Source: Paraglomus occultum
Taxonomy: Eukaryota; Glomeromycota; Glomeromycetes; Paraglomerales; Paraglomeraceae
DNA length: 24,608 nucleotides
Assembly: GCA_910592205.1 (NCBI GenBank)
Contig: CAJVPJ010000456.1
Coordinates: 1-24,608 of the forward strand
Direction of reading: 5' to 3'
In this document: positions 1 to 13,819 of the stretch, piece by piece
Position numbering within the stretch: position 1 is the stretch's first letter
Layout: each line of letters opens with the position of its first letter
Made by a program: the position numbers and the translations under genes
Notes under the pieces: model-generated
What the model saw: only the letters and a program-made list of their open reading frames with translations
What the model was told of the DNA's origin: nothing
Database searches by the model: none

Positions 1-2475
1 CGAAAAAATAGATTTTTCATATGTTTTACTATGTGATCGACAAAAATTACGTAGACTTTTGTCCAGTGAGTGTATATCTACGTCAAAGATTCAAGAAGAA
101 AAAGAATTTATTAAACAAAAGATAAATATATTTTAACCGGGACATACAAATTTTATTATACAATCAAATTTATTAATATTGTGTAGGCTTTACTAAAATA
201 AATTTATTTGGTTAGAATAAAACTATATTAATGATATTTATTTCTTTTTCAATCAATTATTTTGGTTTCTCAGGTGTAGGTGGATTTGGCGTTATCATAT
301 AAACCTTCCGCTTTGCAAGTAATTTCAATTCGTGTTCGATATGCGAGACTCATTTTCGTTATGCTATCTTTCATAAAAAAGCCCTTATATGAGCGAGATT
401 CGTAGAATCTTCAAACAATTTTGCTAAAGCTTAGTGTGAAAGGCATTTTACACTATGCTCCAAAACGCGTCCCATAATCTACGAGTCGTCTGCAGATCGC
501 TTGCCGATCATTAAGAGTCGTCGTCATAAAGAAACAGGAGAACATACTTGCTGAAAACCAGAACAAGAGAAGCAATATAATAAAGGCACGAACAAAACAT
601 TAAAAATAATGTAGAAGCTCAAGAAAGAGATAGAAAGAAAGCATGTTTATTGTAATCTTTAACTCTCTAGATCCACGAAAAACTATAGTCTAAGAATATG
701 ATGGCTCGACTAAAGCGGATTTTGCAAACGTTTTCTTTAAAAGTGTATACTCTTCAATCACGCATCCTATCATTACGTATTTAAATTTCCAGGACAAGAT
801 TAATTATTTTTCTTAGCGGTCAAAGTGCAGATATTATAGCAATGTTGTTCTTAAAAATACATATCAAAAATAAGTGTTAAATTTGCCAAAAACTTGGCCT
901 ACAGATTAAGGGATAGTAATATGACATTATTATAATAAAATGATTAGCACCTAAATACTATCAAAGTACTATTGCAGGATAGGAAATGTAAACAGCGATT
1001 GTTTGACGCTACCGTTACGTTTTATTTGTTGACTAATGATTATTTAGTATTAGCATACGGTACAGACGTTTTTTCCTTGAACGGTTAGTTCAGCGAAAAA
1101 CAAAAGCCAGCCTTTGGGGTACTACTTACATCACGTGGGAACACAGTAAACGCTAAAATACAATACGTAAACGGTCATCTCATCTTGTACCTTCATCTAA
1201 TTGGCCTTTATGCCACATTCTTTATCGCATCTCTGTTTCTCTGACAAGAGTCGATTGTATCATGTTACAATTAGCTGTAGCTGATATCAGTTATTAAGCA
1301 ATAAAGTCTTGTAAAATCGATTTTTTCACCTTATAGTTGCGCTCGTTATTACGTATTACACACAATTTCCCCACGTTCATGTTGCCACGCTAATTTAGTA
1401 AGCCATTCCACGCACACACGCAGCATAAATTCCCATATGACATATGTCCATTCTAAACTGACACATGGCCATTCTAAACTGGGCATAAATTCCAAACTTA
1501 CATACAGCATGTCCATTCGCGGCCTTGTCCTAAAGCGTGTTGCCAAATAATGAAAACATGAGCTCTCATAAATATCCGAATCAGCCTTGACAAAGCCAAC
1601 GTTGCCCGTTGTTATACAATTAATATGACTAATTGTGATAAGATTGTCGAGTACCGTCTTGTTTTATAATTCTAAAGTGAGACATTACAAGTCAGAGTTT
1701 CATAATATGTATTAAAATGAATTGGGAATGTGACGATCGACAAAAGCTCCCGAAATTGCTTGTGAAAACGGTTTCAGAAAGTGAATTTCCTCGAGGTACG
1801 CGCGGGTAACTATTCCAATAGGACGTCTCATCGATGACATCTTTTAACACGACAAGCCTATGTGAAAAGTCAAATCCAGAACTGATAAAATGTAATTCTG
1901 GCGTTGGCCAATCCAAGTCAATCGACAAATGATCGGTTACTATTACGAATTCCGGTTTACATCAGCTCAGAGAGGTGGCGCATTTGAACTCCAGAAATGT
2001 AAAATCGTATTAAGAATTAACGTTAATAAATCATTTCAAAATAACATTTTAATATTGACATCACTTTTCTTGATTTTACATCCAATGCCTGTGGATATTT
2101 TTATAATAAATAAATGCTCACTAAAAGTTGTTCATTTATACAATATCAAAATATACTCTAGCTTTCTTTTTTTACATTAAAGCCGGTTAAAATAATATCA
2201 CAAATAAGTAATGCAAAATAATACAATTAAACTTTAACTATAAGAATCTGTCTATCTGCATCGAATGGACACATCTCGAAATTCTCTCATACGGAACAAC
2301 GAAGACGTACAATTATGGAATATGATGGAAAGAAAATACAAGTGACAATACATTGCACACATCGATTACATCAACAAATAACCAATCGCCATCTCTGTAA
2401 TTAACCCCCCTGTCACTTGATATAATTAATTCTTGTTATAGTCAATATATGAAACCAGTAAAATAAAAACTAAAT
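1..2475. other. AT-rich intergenic spacer
   Basis: No convincing gene is seen. Reading frames here are short, and several begin only at non-ATG codons. The best-looking one (minus, 1928-1692) starts at TTG and has no recognisable domain or flanking splice sites. A short degenerate direct repeat lies at 1424-1520. The last part, up to 2475, is the 3' flank of the RhoGEF gene and should hold its 3' UTR; no single clear poly(A) signal stands out. Confidence 0.6.
1424..1520. repeat. Degenerate short direct repeat
   Basis: The core CCATTCTAAACTG occurs twice about 22 bp apart (near 1448 and 1470). A diverged third copy of the start (TGTCCATTC) lies near 1510, and the block CATAAATTCC occurs at 1424 and 1484. 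This looks like a decayed minisatellite of about 22 bp. Read on the minus strand it gives repeated SLEF/SLEW units inside a short open frame that has no ATG start support upstream, so I do not call a protein. Confidence 0.4.
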
Positions 2476-5400
2476 CTACTCGTATAAAGTACTTTTTTGC
2501 CTCTCCTCAACAATTTTTAGAGAGAATACCTCGGAACCGCCAACCATCGGATCATTTGACGAAACGAGAATGTTGCCGTTATAATCCGAAAATAAACACT
2601 GCAGGTTGCATCCTTCAATGATCTGTTCCAATGATCCGTTTTCTACATTCCTGACTTCAATAAATGATGACTCAAATGCAAGAATGTATGGATATTGAAT
2701 GGCTACGAGGATACAAGTCATTATTAGTACGCGAATAATACAAAATTTTTTTCAAACTCTTGATATTGCTTACCAAATGATGTCGGCGCTCCTTCCCACG
2801 TCACTAACCAATTATGACGAGATCGTCTCCCATCCTTATTCACGTAGAATGCAAACTCTACATAAAAAAAGAACGTTTTGTTTTTAATGATGTGTGATTG
2901 GAATATCATACGCAATATTACACAGACAGGAAAACTGAATTACTGGCATACCATCATAACAGAGTACAAAGTCGCTATCCCCAAGTCGGAAAAGTGCAAT
3001 TGGCCTAACAGAGTCTTTCTTCTGTATGAAATTTAGGGTAGGGTCTCCCGAGTCAAGTAGACGCTGTGTGTTTAAAGATTCAAGATCAACTATCTCAAAA
3101 CCTTTGGCACAGCCTACACACAGCTTCCTCTTGAGGAAATGTAATGAAGACACTTCTGCTGGCACATACAATTCCTGTTTAATAAAAGTCAATTAGTACA
3201 CTCGCAACATTACACTCAATGGTTCATTGTGTAAACAGTACCTTGTGTATTTTGAGATAATCATGTGAATTACGTAGGAATTTGAATGCAGAGCCCTTGT
3301 TCTTGTTCTTGGAATTGTAATCTATTGGTTCTAGCGTTTTTATTGTCGATTGAAGAGCTGTTGATTTCACGGTCGCAACCAGTGTCTTCCCCATACAAGT
3401 TCCCGATTTAATGAAACTTGCATGCACTCCGAGTTTGTGTGCACGTTTATTAGAATAGTGTCCGTCATCCGATTGTAAAGCATCGATAGGGAAACTATAT
3501 AAACTCTTGTCTGGTGTCATGTATATGTAACAAGGAATTGTCATTAATATCCAATAACAGTAAATGCAAAATTATAATCACGATGACATAATCACTGAAT
3601 AAATACCAGCTAAAACCAATAAAAATCCATAATTCTCAAGCATTTCAATCTGTGATACTTTTTCAATTTCAAGGGATTTTTGGGGTACACTTTCAGCATC
3701 AGGGCTAATATCTCCAATCCATATTCCCGTGTCTGTCCCAAGGGCCAACTTCTGATAAGAGTCTAAGTGAGAAACATAAGATGAAATCATTCCACAAAGT
3801 ACGAGTATGCTCAGCAGTAATTATGAAATAATATTATATGTACCAAAATAAGCCGCACAGCTGATCCTGTTCGTCCCTGAGAAGATCTTCCCTTGTATTA
3901 GAATGTTCTTCTGGAAGACAGGGTGTTCGCAGAGTGCCTGTTTTTGATTTTTGATCTGCTGTATCCACTTCTCACGTCCAATTTGCGTAGTAGCATAAAG
4001 TGTCACTGTGAAGCCCTTCTTCCCTATATAAGTGAATGTTATCGGGAATGACTTGTCGCTGCTGGTATTACTACGCTGTCGTCCGGATTTCTCTGGAACT
4101 CCTTCTTGTGTGGATATGCTCAGTAATTGAAGTGGAATTGGCTGTAATAAGCGATATGGAATAGTAGCAAAAATCATTAGTATCAGTGACACACAAGTTT
4201 CCCATAATTTTATCGACAACTGCTTCAAAAGCTTACTTTTCGATGTATTTTGTATTGTTGTTCAATTTGCTTGACGTTCCTCGCTTTAACCATTAATAGA
4301 GCATGATCCAATAAAAATACTTGTAGGTCGTCTGATTCCCCTGCGTTGCCACCTCGCTTTTTAAGCGAGCCTTTATATATTATTTGTCTACCCTCGTCCG
4401 TCAGCCTTAGGTCCTATAATAACAATTATAAAGCGGGTCAGCGTAAACTATATTATCATGTGCACTGACCGACGTAGTACGTACCATAAATTCACTGCCT
4501 TTGGGTATTACCAGTTGGTCATGAAGTTGTTGCAAGTTGAATCTGTCCTCCGTTTTCCCAGATTCAATATTTACATTTGTCAAAAACTCTTTAATAATAC
4601 TGATAACTTTTGGAAGATTGACTTTGTCTGGGTCATTTTCAGGAGTATGTTTGAGAACAGCCTCAAGCAATAATGGGTATCGTCCTAATCGAGTGGTCGG
4701 TTTTGTCAGATATCCATTGAGCTCCAATTTCCTAGATTCAGCAAGACGCTCGGTTTCCTAAAATGATAGCGCATACACTAGTTGGTTAAACACAATTTTC
4801 GCCAACAACACGTTCAAAAAAAGAAAAGATTAACTCACGTCTACAAATTTAGCAAATGCACTGTTTGTGCTCTTCTCTTTTTCAAAATCATATTTTCCCC
4901 ATATTTGATGGGATCCATATTTAATGAAAGGGTCAAATAATGGCACATATTCTAGAAATATATCCCCAATCTGCTCTACAATTGCATACGAATTTTGTCT
5001 TTTTTGAAGAGCATCGGAGAGTCTGGCATTGACGCTATGTATCTCCAATATGTTGTAAAATACGTTATGTAAGAACTGAGCGCGACGATGCTCTGGTATA
5101 ATCTGCAGGTTTGAAAGAGGTGTCATCCAGCACTAAACATGTTGGAGTCGGTTAGCATGATAAAGTTTGCCAAAATTTCAAGACGTAACATAAAACGTAC
5201 ATCTCTAATGTATTCCAAATCCTTGACAAAATCTTTCTCCGTATATATGACTTCATTTATAGCTTCCTGGCGTTTTTTCTCTGACTCTGACACTGAATTA
5301 GCTATCTCTGTCGGTACAGAGTGTATCCACAATTTCTGATCCTGTTACAATAAGTGTAACCGTCAAGTTTGATCGGATATTAGCGAATTGACAATAAGGC

Positions 5401-7090
5401 TAGCATACATACCTTCTTCTCTGATAATGATTCCCGACTGAGCACTTTCTTTATCTGAGCATTTGGTTTTTGTTGACGTACATACGCCTGAATATAATAA
5501 TGGTCAAATAGTTTAATCGAAATAGTCATTATCTACTTGGAACAACCCACCTCCATTGTTAATTTTAGACTCACCTGCTCTAACCTCCTTGGGCAAGTGA
5601 TACTGTAGCAAACATTATCCCGCGTACACGTCGGCGAATAACAGTCAGTCAATAGAGTGAATACACCGTTGGGTAGATCGTTACCGTCTTCTTGCGCTTG
5701 TACTTCATTAGGTGCCTCATTAAAATTACCCGAAGACATGATGGAAGTCAATCTGTGAAATTGATATAATTCGTTTGGAGAGTCACGAAGACGGTGGTCA
5801 TACGTAACATCATGGAAAAACTTTTGGGCGTCTAATGCGCGACCGAGCAACAACGCCAGATTTCTGTCTGTTGTTTTGATGATATAAGCTATGGCTTCCT
5901 GTTTAAAGTCGATTGGAAAATAAAAGGGGGTGATTATCACAATGCCAACTTTCCGAATACAAGTCGTTACACGTGCATACCACAGCTTCTTTCCCATCAA
6001 AACAATCTTTGTATTCTATGCCATCTTTAGATTTCGTTGATGTGATTATCCTATGACGGAACGCCTCTGCTACTCGAGAGAGTAGGGCAGGATATACTAT
6101 CGGAATGCGCGATTTTGGATAGGGAGTTTTCGGAGACGCCGTAGCGCTTGATGTTTCCGATGATGCATCAGAGTATGTGATTGATCGGTGGCGCTGATGT
6201 TCTACGTGACTAGCGGATACAGATCTTTTCTCCCTTCTGGGGATGTTATCTGAACGAGCTGGTATAATGAGACCGGATCCTAAAGAAAGAAAAAGTGATG
6301 GTGATGGATAAAGATGAGATGATGAACAATGTGTATTCAGGTATATGGCTTTCATGACAGCATTTCTCATGATGACTGTCAAAAGCTCAATGACTCGTTG
6401 TCTATGCGTCACGTTATAGGGTAAAATGGGATGTAGCATGTACATACCGTTTATGGTGTTTGAACGATTAAAATTGGTACTTATTGGCGGAACATTAGAA
6501 TGAGTTGGCTGTATACGGCCTGCCGTGGACATTGATCTTGTAGCGGATGCTTGAATGCGCTGAGAATGGATCTCAATCTGCGGCGGAGACTTTGTCTGCG
6601 CAGCCAATTGTTGATAATTCTGATAAGGCGGAATAGAATGCTGGGGAAGATACATAGACTGATGACCATGTCCATTATAGTGCGAGTGCCTTAGATGCTC
6701 GTGAGAAACCGAGTGAGTGAGGGGAGTATGCGAGTGAGATCGCTGCGAAGCGTGATGCTGAAGGTGGTGAGAACTGTATTGCGACGAGCGTTGTATTGCA
6801 CGCGTATATGACTGGTAGCGTTGTTGCTGTTGCTGCTGTTGTTGCTGTTGTTGTTGTTGCGGCTGGTGGTAATTTCGTTGCTGTAGTGATGGAGCAGACA
6901 GTGAGTGCGACGGTGATAAATGAGGTGGTAGCCGTGGTTGAGACGAGAGGTGAGAAGTGAGAGATGTAAATTCGTCATATATGGAATTATCTAAACTGGT
7001 GGGACTTTCTGGAGAGTGTGGTTGATATGGGGTATAGCTCCTTGGCCCACGCGGCCTCCGCATCTCGTAATCTTCATATTGAGCACTCAT
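2476..7090 (-). CDS. ROM2: Rho1 guanine nucleotide exchange factor, Rom1/Rom2-like (DEP-DH-PH-CNH)
   Basis: Predicted GDP-GTP exchanger for Rho1 in cell-wall integrity and polarity signalling (known family role), acting at the plasma membrane. Fourteen exons: 7090-6448, 6279-5981, 5898-5575, 5487-5413, 5341-5201, 5132-4839, 4757-4485, 4413-4237, 4141-3844, 3762-3607, 3510-3242, 3174-2952, 2857-2774, 2702-2476. Introns are 67-168 nt, all GT...AG, and phases close to 1160 residues. The first ~275 residues are disordered, rich in S/H/Q/P, with a 13-Gln run at about 78-90. A DEP domain follows (~278-360; DGKEAV..IAYIIKTTDRN). DH spans ~465-680 (NEVIYTEKDFVKDLEYIRD; later YLTKPTTRLGRYPLLLEAVL), PH ~690-820, and CNH ~830-1150 (LGTDTGIWIGD, ELYVPAEVSSLHFLKRKLCV, VGGSEVFSLK). 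The ATG at 7090 is the first in the frame. Length and domain order match full-length fungal Rom2. ROM1 versus ROM2 cannot be separated from sequence alone. Confidence 0.95.
6821..6859 (-). repeat. CAA/CAG polyglutamine microsatellite
   Basis: Thirteen consecutive Gln codons, a mix of CAA and CAG, in exon 1 of the RhoGEF. The tract sits in the disordered N-terminal region, away from the catalytic domains. Mixed codons suggest a fairly stable tract, but length polymorphism between strains is likely. Confidence 0.85.
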
Positions 7091-10000
7091 TCGCCTGTAT
7101 TATTTAAGTATATTAAGGGTAGCGGGGGAAGAAAGTTTATTTTGAAAATTATTCCAGTGAGAGAATACGTTCAGGAGCACAAAATAGATGATATCGATGT
7201 TACATGGTGCCTTACCAAAAGTTCTAAATTCAAGTTTGAGGGGCGGAGTGTAACAAATTGAGCATCATAATCATGCCACTTATTAATATGGATTTCAGGG
7301 GGTGTGTGGTGTGTATGTTAACGTCACGATGCCATAATTCTCATAATTCTGGGTTGGTGACAACTCACGTAATCGTAATATTCCACATGATTTGACTGTA
7401 AATTAAATCAACATTCTCCGTGGAATATTGACTTGCAAAATGATGAATTAGCCCTTTCTATTAATTGTTTACATTGGGCTGTAATAGGATCAGATGATTG
7501 CTGATTTTGTGTCAAAACAATATATTACAAGCCATAGACCTAATTATGTATCGTTGATAACTGTCATACAGTAAATCTGACTAATCTTTCCGCACAATAA
7601 ACTTTTGTTGTGTAACATTAGTTTTAATAACGAGTTCTATTTAGTTCAATTACCCGTGTGGCCATTTTAGGATAAACACTGAGCCGACTATTAATACCCT
7701 ACTCGAATCGAAGCTTTGCTTACGGCAAAAGAGAAAATTAATGCCAATAATGGATAGTTCAATTGGTTTAATGTTGCAAACTATATCAGAAACCACAAAA
7801 GTTTCTTGGCCTTGAGTCTTTACCATCTATAGTAAGAGGTATATTAGAGAGCTAAATTTGTGCTGTATGGACTAATTAAAACAGCAGGTGTGTGGTTAGG
7901 CCAGGCAGGCGGGCAGGCCATACTGCAAGTTGATCGCTCAACATCATTATTATTGGTAGCACAGTGGACCTTTTAAGATAATTTGTCTAGCCCAATTTAT
8001 AGCAATAGCTGTAGATGGAAATTGTATTGAATTGTTTCTATTGAAGTTGACTAGAAATCCACGGTAGACGTCTTTCTTCAATACAAACACAGCATAATTA
8101 ATGAAATAATTACAATGTGTTACCAGTATAAGTGAGTATAAATTAGGGATAATAATAAAGACAACGTTCCACAAAATACCGGTCTCTTGGAATGGGCGTG
8201 CCAAGAGAATGATGGTTAATTGGTATCGAGCATTTACAAATCAATGTCTCAAAATACTTGTTAGTAAATAATCAAATGTCTGCAATTAACATACATTTCG
8301 CAGCCAAGACTTTAAGATGGACGGCTGGGTATTCATTCAGAAAGTTTACGGAAATTAAGTATGCCACCAAGTGCTTTTCATTCGCTCTACTTTATGGCTG
8401 ACAATCCAGTTCTCTTGCTACCTGTAGAATTTCACCTACTTATTATGGGTATCAAACAAACTCATAAACTAGTAACTGGCTATTAAGCCAAAATTATGAG
8501 CGTAGATTATTATTATCGAAAACTCGGTTGAAATACATTTTAATTGGAATTCTGACCAAAGTGTCAGACAAAAGACTTTTTGTAAAAATTTTCTTTTTTT
8601 TTTTCAGTCTATACTTATTCACGTAAGTTATGGCATTTCCATACTAATACTGCAAGTAGGCAAGCGAGTTGCGACGCTGGACAACATAATGGACAAATTT
8701 TTTACTCATTACTCTTTCTTGGTTGCATTTTACCCATGTACTACCGTAGCACGTAATGTGCGCGACGTAAGACCAAGACCGCGCTATAAATCGTGTTTAA
8801 TTGCCACCGAAAGTTTAGAATTACCAACTGAAAAGAGTTAATACCAAGGCTACGTTTATTGGCTCGACACGAATAACAATTATTGCTGATAAAACAGGTT
8901 TCGAACGTAAATTATTGTTGAAAAATAATCCATAGAGGGAGCATCGCTGTCAAAAATCTACCGATATTTATCTACTAAATTGACAATAGTGGCTAAGACT
9001 AGAGCAAGCATTCTGTTACTCGTCTCTTCAAATTTACTCTTAGTAATAAATGCTCGCATATCCCAAACATTTGCGGCAATCGCCATGGTATTAGAATTTC
9101 TCATTTCGTAGTTTTTTTTATCAAAACACGTTGAATTGTATAATAATAGTAAATGTCCCGCTAAATTACCCAAAATTAAAGTAAAAAAATTTATCAACGT
9201 ATAAAATCATTAATACAGTATATAAGATCAATTGGACTGTATTAATGTCATCATGACATCTATTGCTCGTTTACTTAGAAAGTTTGTTCCATTCCTCTGT
9301 TAATATTACTCAAGACTTGCATATTAATGTTTGCTTGCAGAGAAATGCTTTACGAAACTTGTTAATCGAACAAGTAATCTTGCCTATGAAAATTACCTAC
9401 TTATAATCATTAAATCAGTGTTCCATCTATCCGCACCACACATTTCAGGGGGATCGAGGTTTAACATTTATAAACTTGATACGAACAGTCTGCAGAATAC
9501 CATTTGTTTAGTTACTTACTTTAAGTGTCTCTCTTTTTTTTTTAACGAGGTCTCAAACAGGTACTTATCATTCTATTACAAAACCTGTAAATGAATAAAG
9601 GAATATTTATCAGAAAAATCAATGTATTGATGAAAAGATAACCCAACAAAAAATGCTAGTCAGTTTTTTTCAAACCACCATTACAATCATCTGTTATTCG
9701 ATGATTAAAAAAAGATAAACTGACATACTATCTCTGATTGTTATTATTGTTTGCAGCATGCGAAAAAGTTCGATCTAAATCCGTCACCCATTGAATAATA
9801 CGTCCATTCGAAAAGTGCTTCTATGCCAAAAGAGCGAGTAGAACCTTAAGGGGCAAAACAATGCAAGTTTCAGATCTTGGTTTTTTCAAAGTTTTAGCGC
9901 GTGAATATTTTAAATCATGCGTGGATCGCAGTAAACTGATCAGTTGCATGCTCTGGCCAACAACCTTACCATTCTTTTTTTGGAAAATTATCGCAGGTAT

Positions 10001-13000
10001 CAATCGACAGTCAATCACTAGTTGACGTCTTAGAATCTTATCAATCTTATGTGCGGGGTATATCATCACGCAAGCAAGTTTCAGGGAGTAAAGGAGTTTA
10101 CTAGCCAAAAGCGGTCGACGTTGAGATCATTGATTACGTGTCGTTCTTCATCTAAATGTGCTATCGATATTTTATGTAAATCAATACGCCGAAATTGATG
10201 ACAACCGTCAATGGTAGAGAGACTCTTTGAAACACTTATGCAATTCGGTACTTCTAAAAAAAAGAAACATTCTAGAGCAACTTGGCGATCAACTTGACGA
10301 TCACTTTCGGGAAGATCCGACTTTGATCCTTCAGATTAACTATTCTCAAGTATGGACATGCTAATTAGCATAGACACCCCTAATGCAATCTCTCGTCTTG
10401 GCCGATTGAACGGAATTGTGCAAGAGGTAAAGCATTAATGTTTTGAAAAAGCTAAATGGGGACTGCAATTCACTTCCCTGTCAGAACTGAACAGTCTCGG
10501 TGGGCCGTTTGCTGGAATGTTTTGGGCCCTAATACGTTAATTCTTTCGCATACACAGTAATCAATAACTGACATCATTGTACATATATTTGATATTGGAT
10601 TTTCTAAATTAAGGGATGTGTACGTTATAGAGCATCGAGTGAGATTGCGCCATAGCTGTTGAAACTTTGACTATCCCGAAGACAGAGCCAATAAAGTCAT
10701 TAATATCTGTCACTCTACAAAAGTAAAAAGGTGCTGATCAGACCAATTAATTGGGTGTGGAGAAACCCATGTGTTATGTTAAAGAATTGTAAACATTAAA
10801 ACTTTAATTCTATACCGCCTACGAAACAAGCACACACGACTTTTGCATTTTCTCCCATCTGACAGCTTTTTTTTACGTATTATCTTCCCTTCTCCATCCC
10901 AGTTCTCTCGCTCTGCCACCGTCTGCTCTTCCAACTGTAAACTCGCCTTTTGATTCGCATCTGAGCACGTCGTTTCGTTACGAAATTGTGAAAGTAGTAC
11001 AAACCCCCAGCTTAAATTTCTTTGGCGGAGATTGTTACCAAATCGGGCGATTCGACATACACGTTGGATGACTAGTAGAATAAATAGTCGCGGGACCCGA
11101 AATGAATCGAGTGGGCATTTTTAAACTGTCTTTCCATTGCATGTCTGCAAAAAAGAAATAAAGAAATAAACGATAAAACTAAGTAAATTAAACTATGCAC
11201 TAGTACGTATTTATTAATGCAAGAATGCATTTAATTTTTATAAAATCGAGGTCTTAGTTAATGGCTTAACCTGTTACCCGCGACTCGATACACCATTTCT
11301 CGGTTGTCTTGTCTCATCAGTCTCGCTTTATGCTCATCCCTAATGTCCATCTTTTCTTCTTTTCCGTCATTTCCATGCAAGGTTCATATCGCCAGCCATT
11401 TTTATTCACAACAGCAAATTCACACGGGTACAAAGGGGGGGGGGAGTGGAGCACAGTCTTTGCATGGGCAAGCATCGAATCGGGCAGCTATAAAAGTGCC
11501 CACTTTGCTCACACCAAAAGTCTCATTGACAAGTAATGATACGATGGAGATGATGGAGTAACAGGAAAACTATCGGGTGCGTTTTGGTGCGTCGAAACGG
11601 TTGCTATACGAATCCGATCACGGACAGTTATGTCAGTCAGTACTCACGGCCAAAAAAAAAAAGCATATCAGTGATCTCTATTCTACAAGAGTGGAAAAAA
11701 CATTTTACGTTATTACGTACAAGGCGACAACCAACCCAACCGACCTGGTTTTACGCTCTACTCCCATCTCCAACAACTTTTTTTCTTCCACCCACGCTCT
11801 TTCATAAATCTGCGCCCGACTTTCCCCGAGTCACTATATATATTCCCTTTTCTCCTGTGTTCATAACGTTTCGCATCGTCCTGGGAAACGTCGACTCATG
11901 TCTGTGAAGTCCTATTGTAAGTCTAAACATACTTTTTTTTTGTTATGCATAGCTTGGATAGTGACGTCAGCATTGGCATATGATTCTAACATGGAAGTAT
12001 ATTTTGTGTACGATTATTCTTTTGCAGACAGACATACAAATCCTCACTCCATCTCGATAACGATATTGTACTTGCCAAACTTTCCCCCAATCCTCGTCAT
12101 CAATATCTTGTCATGCCGACTTATAACGACTTTCATTACGGGCTTTGACACTCGGCAATGGATGGTGTGCTCTATATTGCCAGTTTTGTCTAGATATTAT
12201 ATAAGCCGCAACGAGATGTCTACAATTCTTGTCTGTTTTAAGATGAATCACTCCCTTCTTTTCTTTTCTTTTCTTTTCTTCTTTTCTTTTCCTTTTTTCC
12301 TTTTTTTTTTATCATTTTTCGGTTTACATTCTCACGTGCGACGTTCTTTTGCACGAAGGTTGATGTTGACCACTTCAATCGTTCATTGACCATTGTTTGG
12401 AGGATTATTTACGCTTTTAGGACTAAGCACAAAAGCATTCTATACGCTCTTTAGTATCGACCTAAGATTACTTTCCGCTGACTGCATTTTACGTCATAAA
12501 TTTTAAATTTTGTCTTTTTTATGTCTTTATTTCATACATATTTTAATATTTTCATCGCTTATTATTGATTTACGTATTTTTTTATCCTTTATCCTTTATC
12601 CTTTTACCAACAAATTATTGAACCAACGTGATAATTTAGTTTGATGGTTAGCGCAATCTATGTATGGTTCTGCATATATGTACAATAAGCTTGTATTTCT
12701 TCATCCATTTATTAAGCATCCTCAACCACATCTGCTCATATAAGGGAAGCATATTCTGCTGTTCATACACTCTGTTCATTCCAAGTCGGATGCATATCCG
12801 TGTTTTTAGTCGATGATTCCTTAGATTTTATTCGTAACGAGCCTTTCATGTCTAGTATTCACCTTTTCTTTCTACAATAAAAAACGTTAAAAACTGAAGT
12901 GTTTACACATTATAATCGAAATAAGGATATTTGTTTAATTACTCTCTCGACGATCTCGGTTCTTCAGCGTAAACAATCATTTACCTGAGGTTGCACTTAA

Positions 13001-13782
13001 CCATTGTATACAGTATGCCCAATAATACTGATCGACGATCCAAGCCGCAAACGGCAATGTCATACTGTGGGGAAATATGATCGTACAAACGACTTGATAC
13101 AAACGAGACAAATATTTTTGTCTTGCACATGACATCGAAATTAACGATTATATAATTACGGACAAGATAAGCTAAATGCTACGCCAACCAGAATTATTAT
13201 TAAAGAAGCTAAATAACCAAGAGTCATTTGCGAGTTTTTTCAGCAAAATATTGACTTTGGAGAGTATCTGTTATAAATTCCGTTAGAAGTGGCAAGATCT
13301 GAAGCAACTGATTGAATCATGACGTGTTTGAAAGAAAAAGGTTTTACATATTACTTCGAGAATATTGATATAGTTTATTGTCCACTAATTACTTACTGCT
13401 AGTCCTCGCTTCGAATTTCGGATACTTTGTGTTTGACTTTTCCGTACCAAAGTCAAAAATATGCGCAATTATTTATATTAAACTTGGTCAGATAATAATA
13501 ATCGCTTTTGCAGTAAAAGTCGAGGTAACGAATTGTTGATATAACGGATTTCGCTTAGTACGGATTTTTTTTCTTGGACCAGAGTTTTACTAATTAAATA
13601 TAAATGCTGTATTTCAGGAGCTTAACGAGACACTGTTCAATAACGGAATTAAAACGGAGTCTGTTATAGTTAATAATAAAGCGTAGATCCGTCTAATCCA
13701 GTATAAATTCCAGTGATCCGTATTAAAGTGACCGAATCTGCTATACTCCATAATAATAACAATATTAATAATAGAGATCAAG
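7091..13782. other. Long AT-rich spacer with no convincing gene
   Basis: The first part, upstream of 7090, must contain the RhoGEF promoter and 5' UTR. Beyond it I find only short frames without domains, conserved motifs or chained splice sites. The minus frame at 10108-9821 starts at TTG and is not supported. Near 11304-11560 two overlapping frames have no recognisable content. A frame at 11898-12389 (plus) starts with a signal-peptide-like segment but runs into the pyrimidine tract; it is discussed as a finding. A (TTTATCC)x3 microsatellite lies near 12581-12601. No tRNA A/B-box pair was recognised. Confidence 0.55.
12251..12310 (+). repeat. 60-bp pure pyrimidine tract (CTTTT-type microsatellite)
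   Basis: Every base from 12251 to 12310 is C or T, built mostly from CTTTT units. Mirror-symmetric pyrimidine tracts of this kind can form triplex (H-DNA) structures, which is general knowledge and not shown here. The tract lies inside a weak open reading frame, where it would encode a run of Phe/Leu/Ser. That argues against the frame being a real protein in this part. Confidence 0.85.
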
Positions 13783-13800
13783 TTGCATATTAATATGCAA
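13783..13800. repeat. 18-bp perfect palindrome
   Basis: TTGCATATTAATATGCAA is its own reverse complement. It is followed at once by a second near-palindrome (CAATTTGACAAATTG). Both lie 20-40 bp outside the left end of the MITE-like element, in a very AT-rich stretch. It could be a homeodomain/POU-like binding site or simply chance in AT-rich DNA; nothing here decides. Confidence 0.6.
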
Positions 13801-13819
13801 TTTGACAAATTGAAGAAAG

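Noticed and set aside
1692-1928. 78-codon minus-strand frame that looks mildly protein-like
   Set aside because: It starts at TTG with no ATG in a useful position and no chained exons or known motif.
7016-7261. Plus-strand frame overlapping the 5' end of the RhoGEF
   Set aside because: Its first part is antisense to the coding exon that begins at 7090, and the rest shows no domain or splice structure.
9821-10108. 95-codon minus-strand frame in the spacer
   Set aside because: It starts only at TTG, has no recognisable domain and no supporting exons; chance is the simpler reading.
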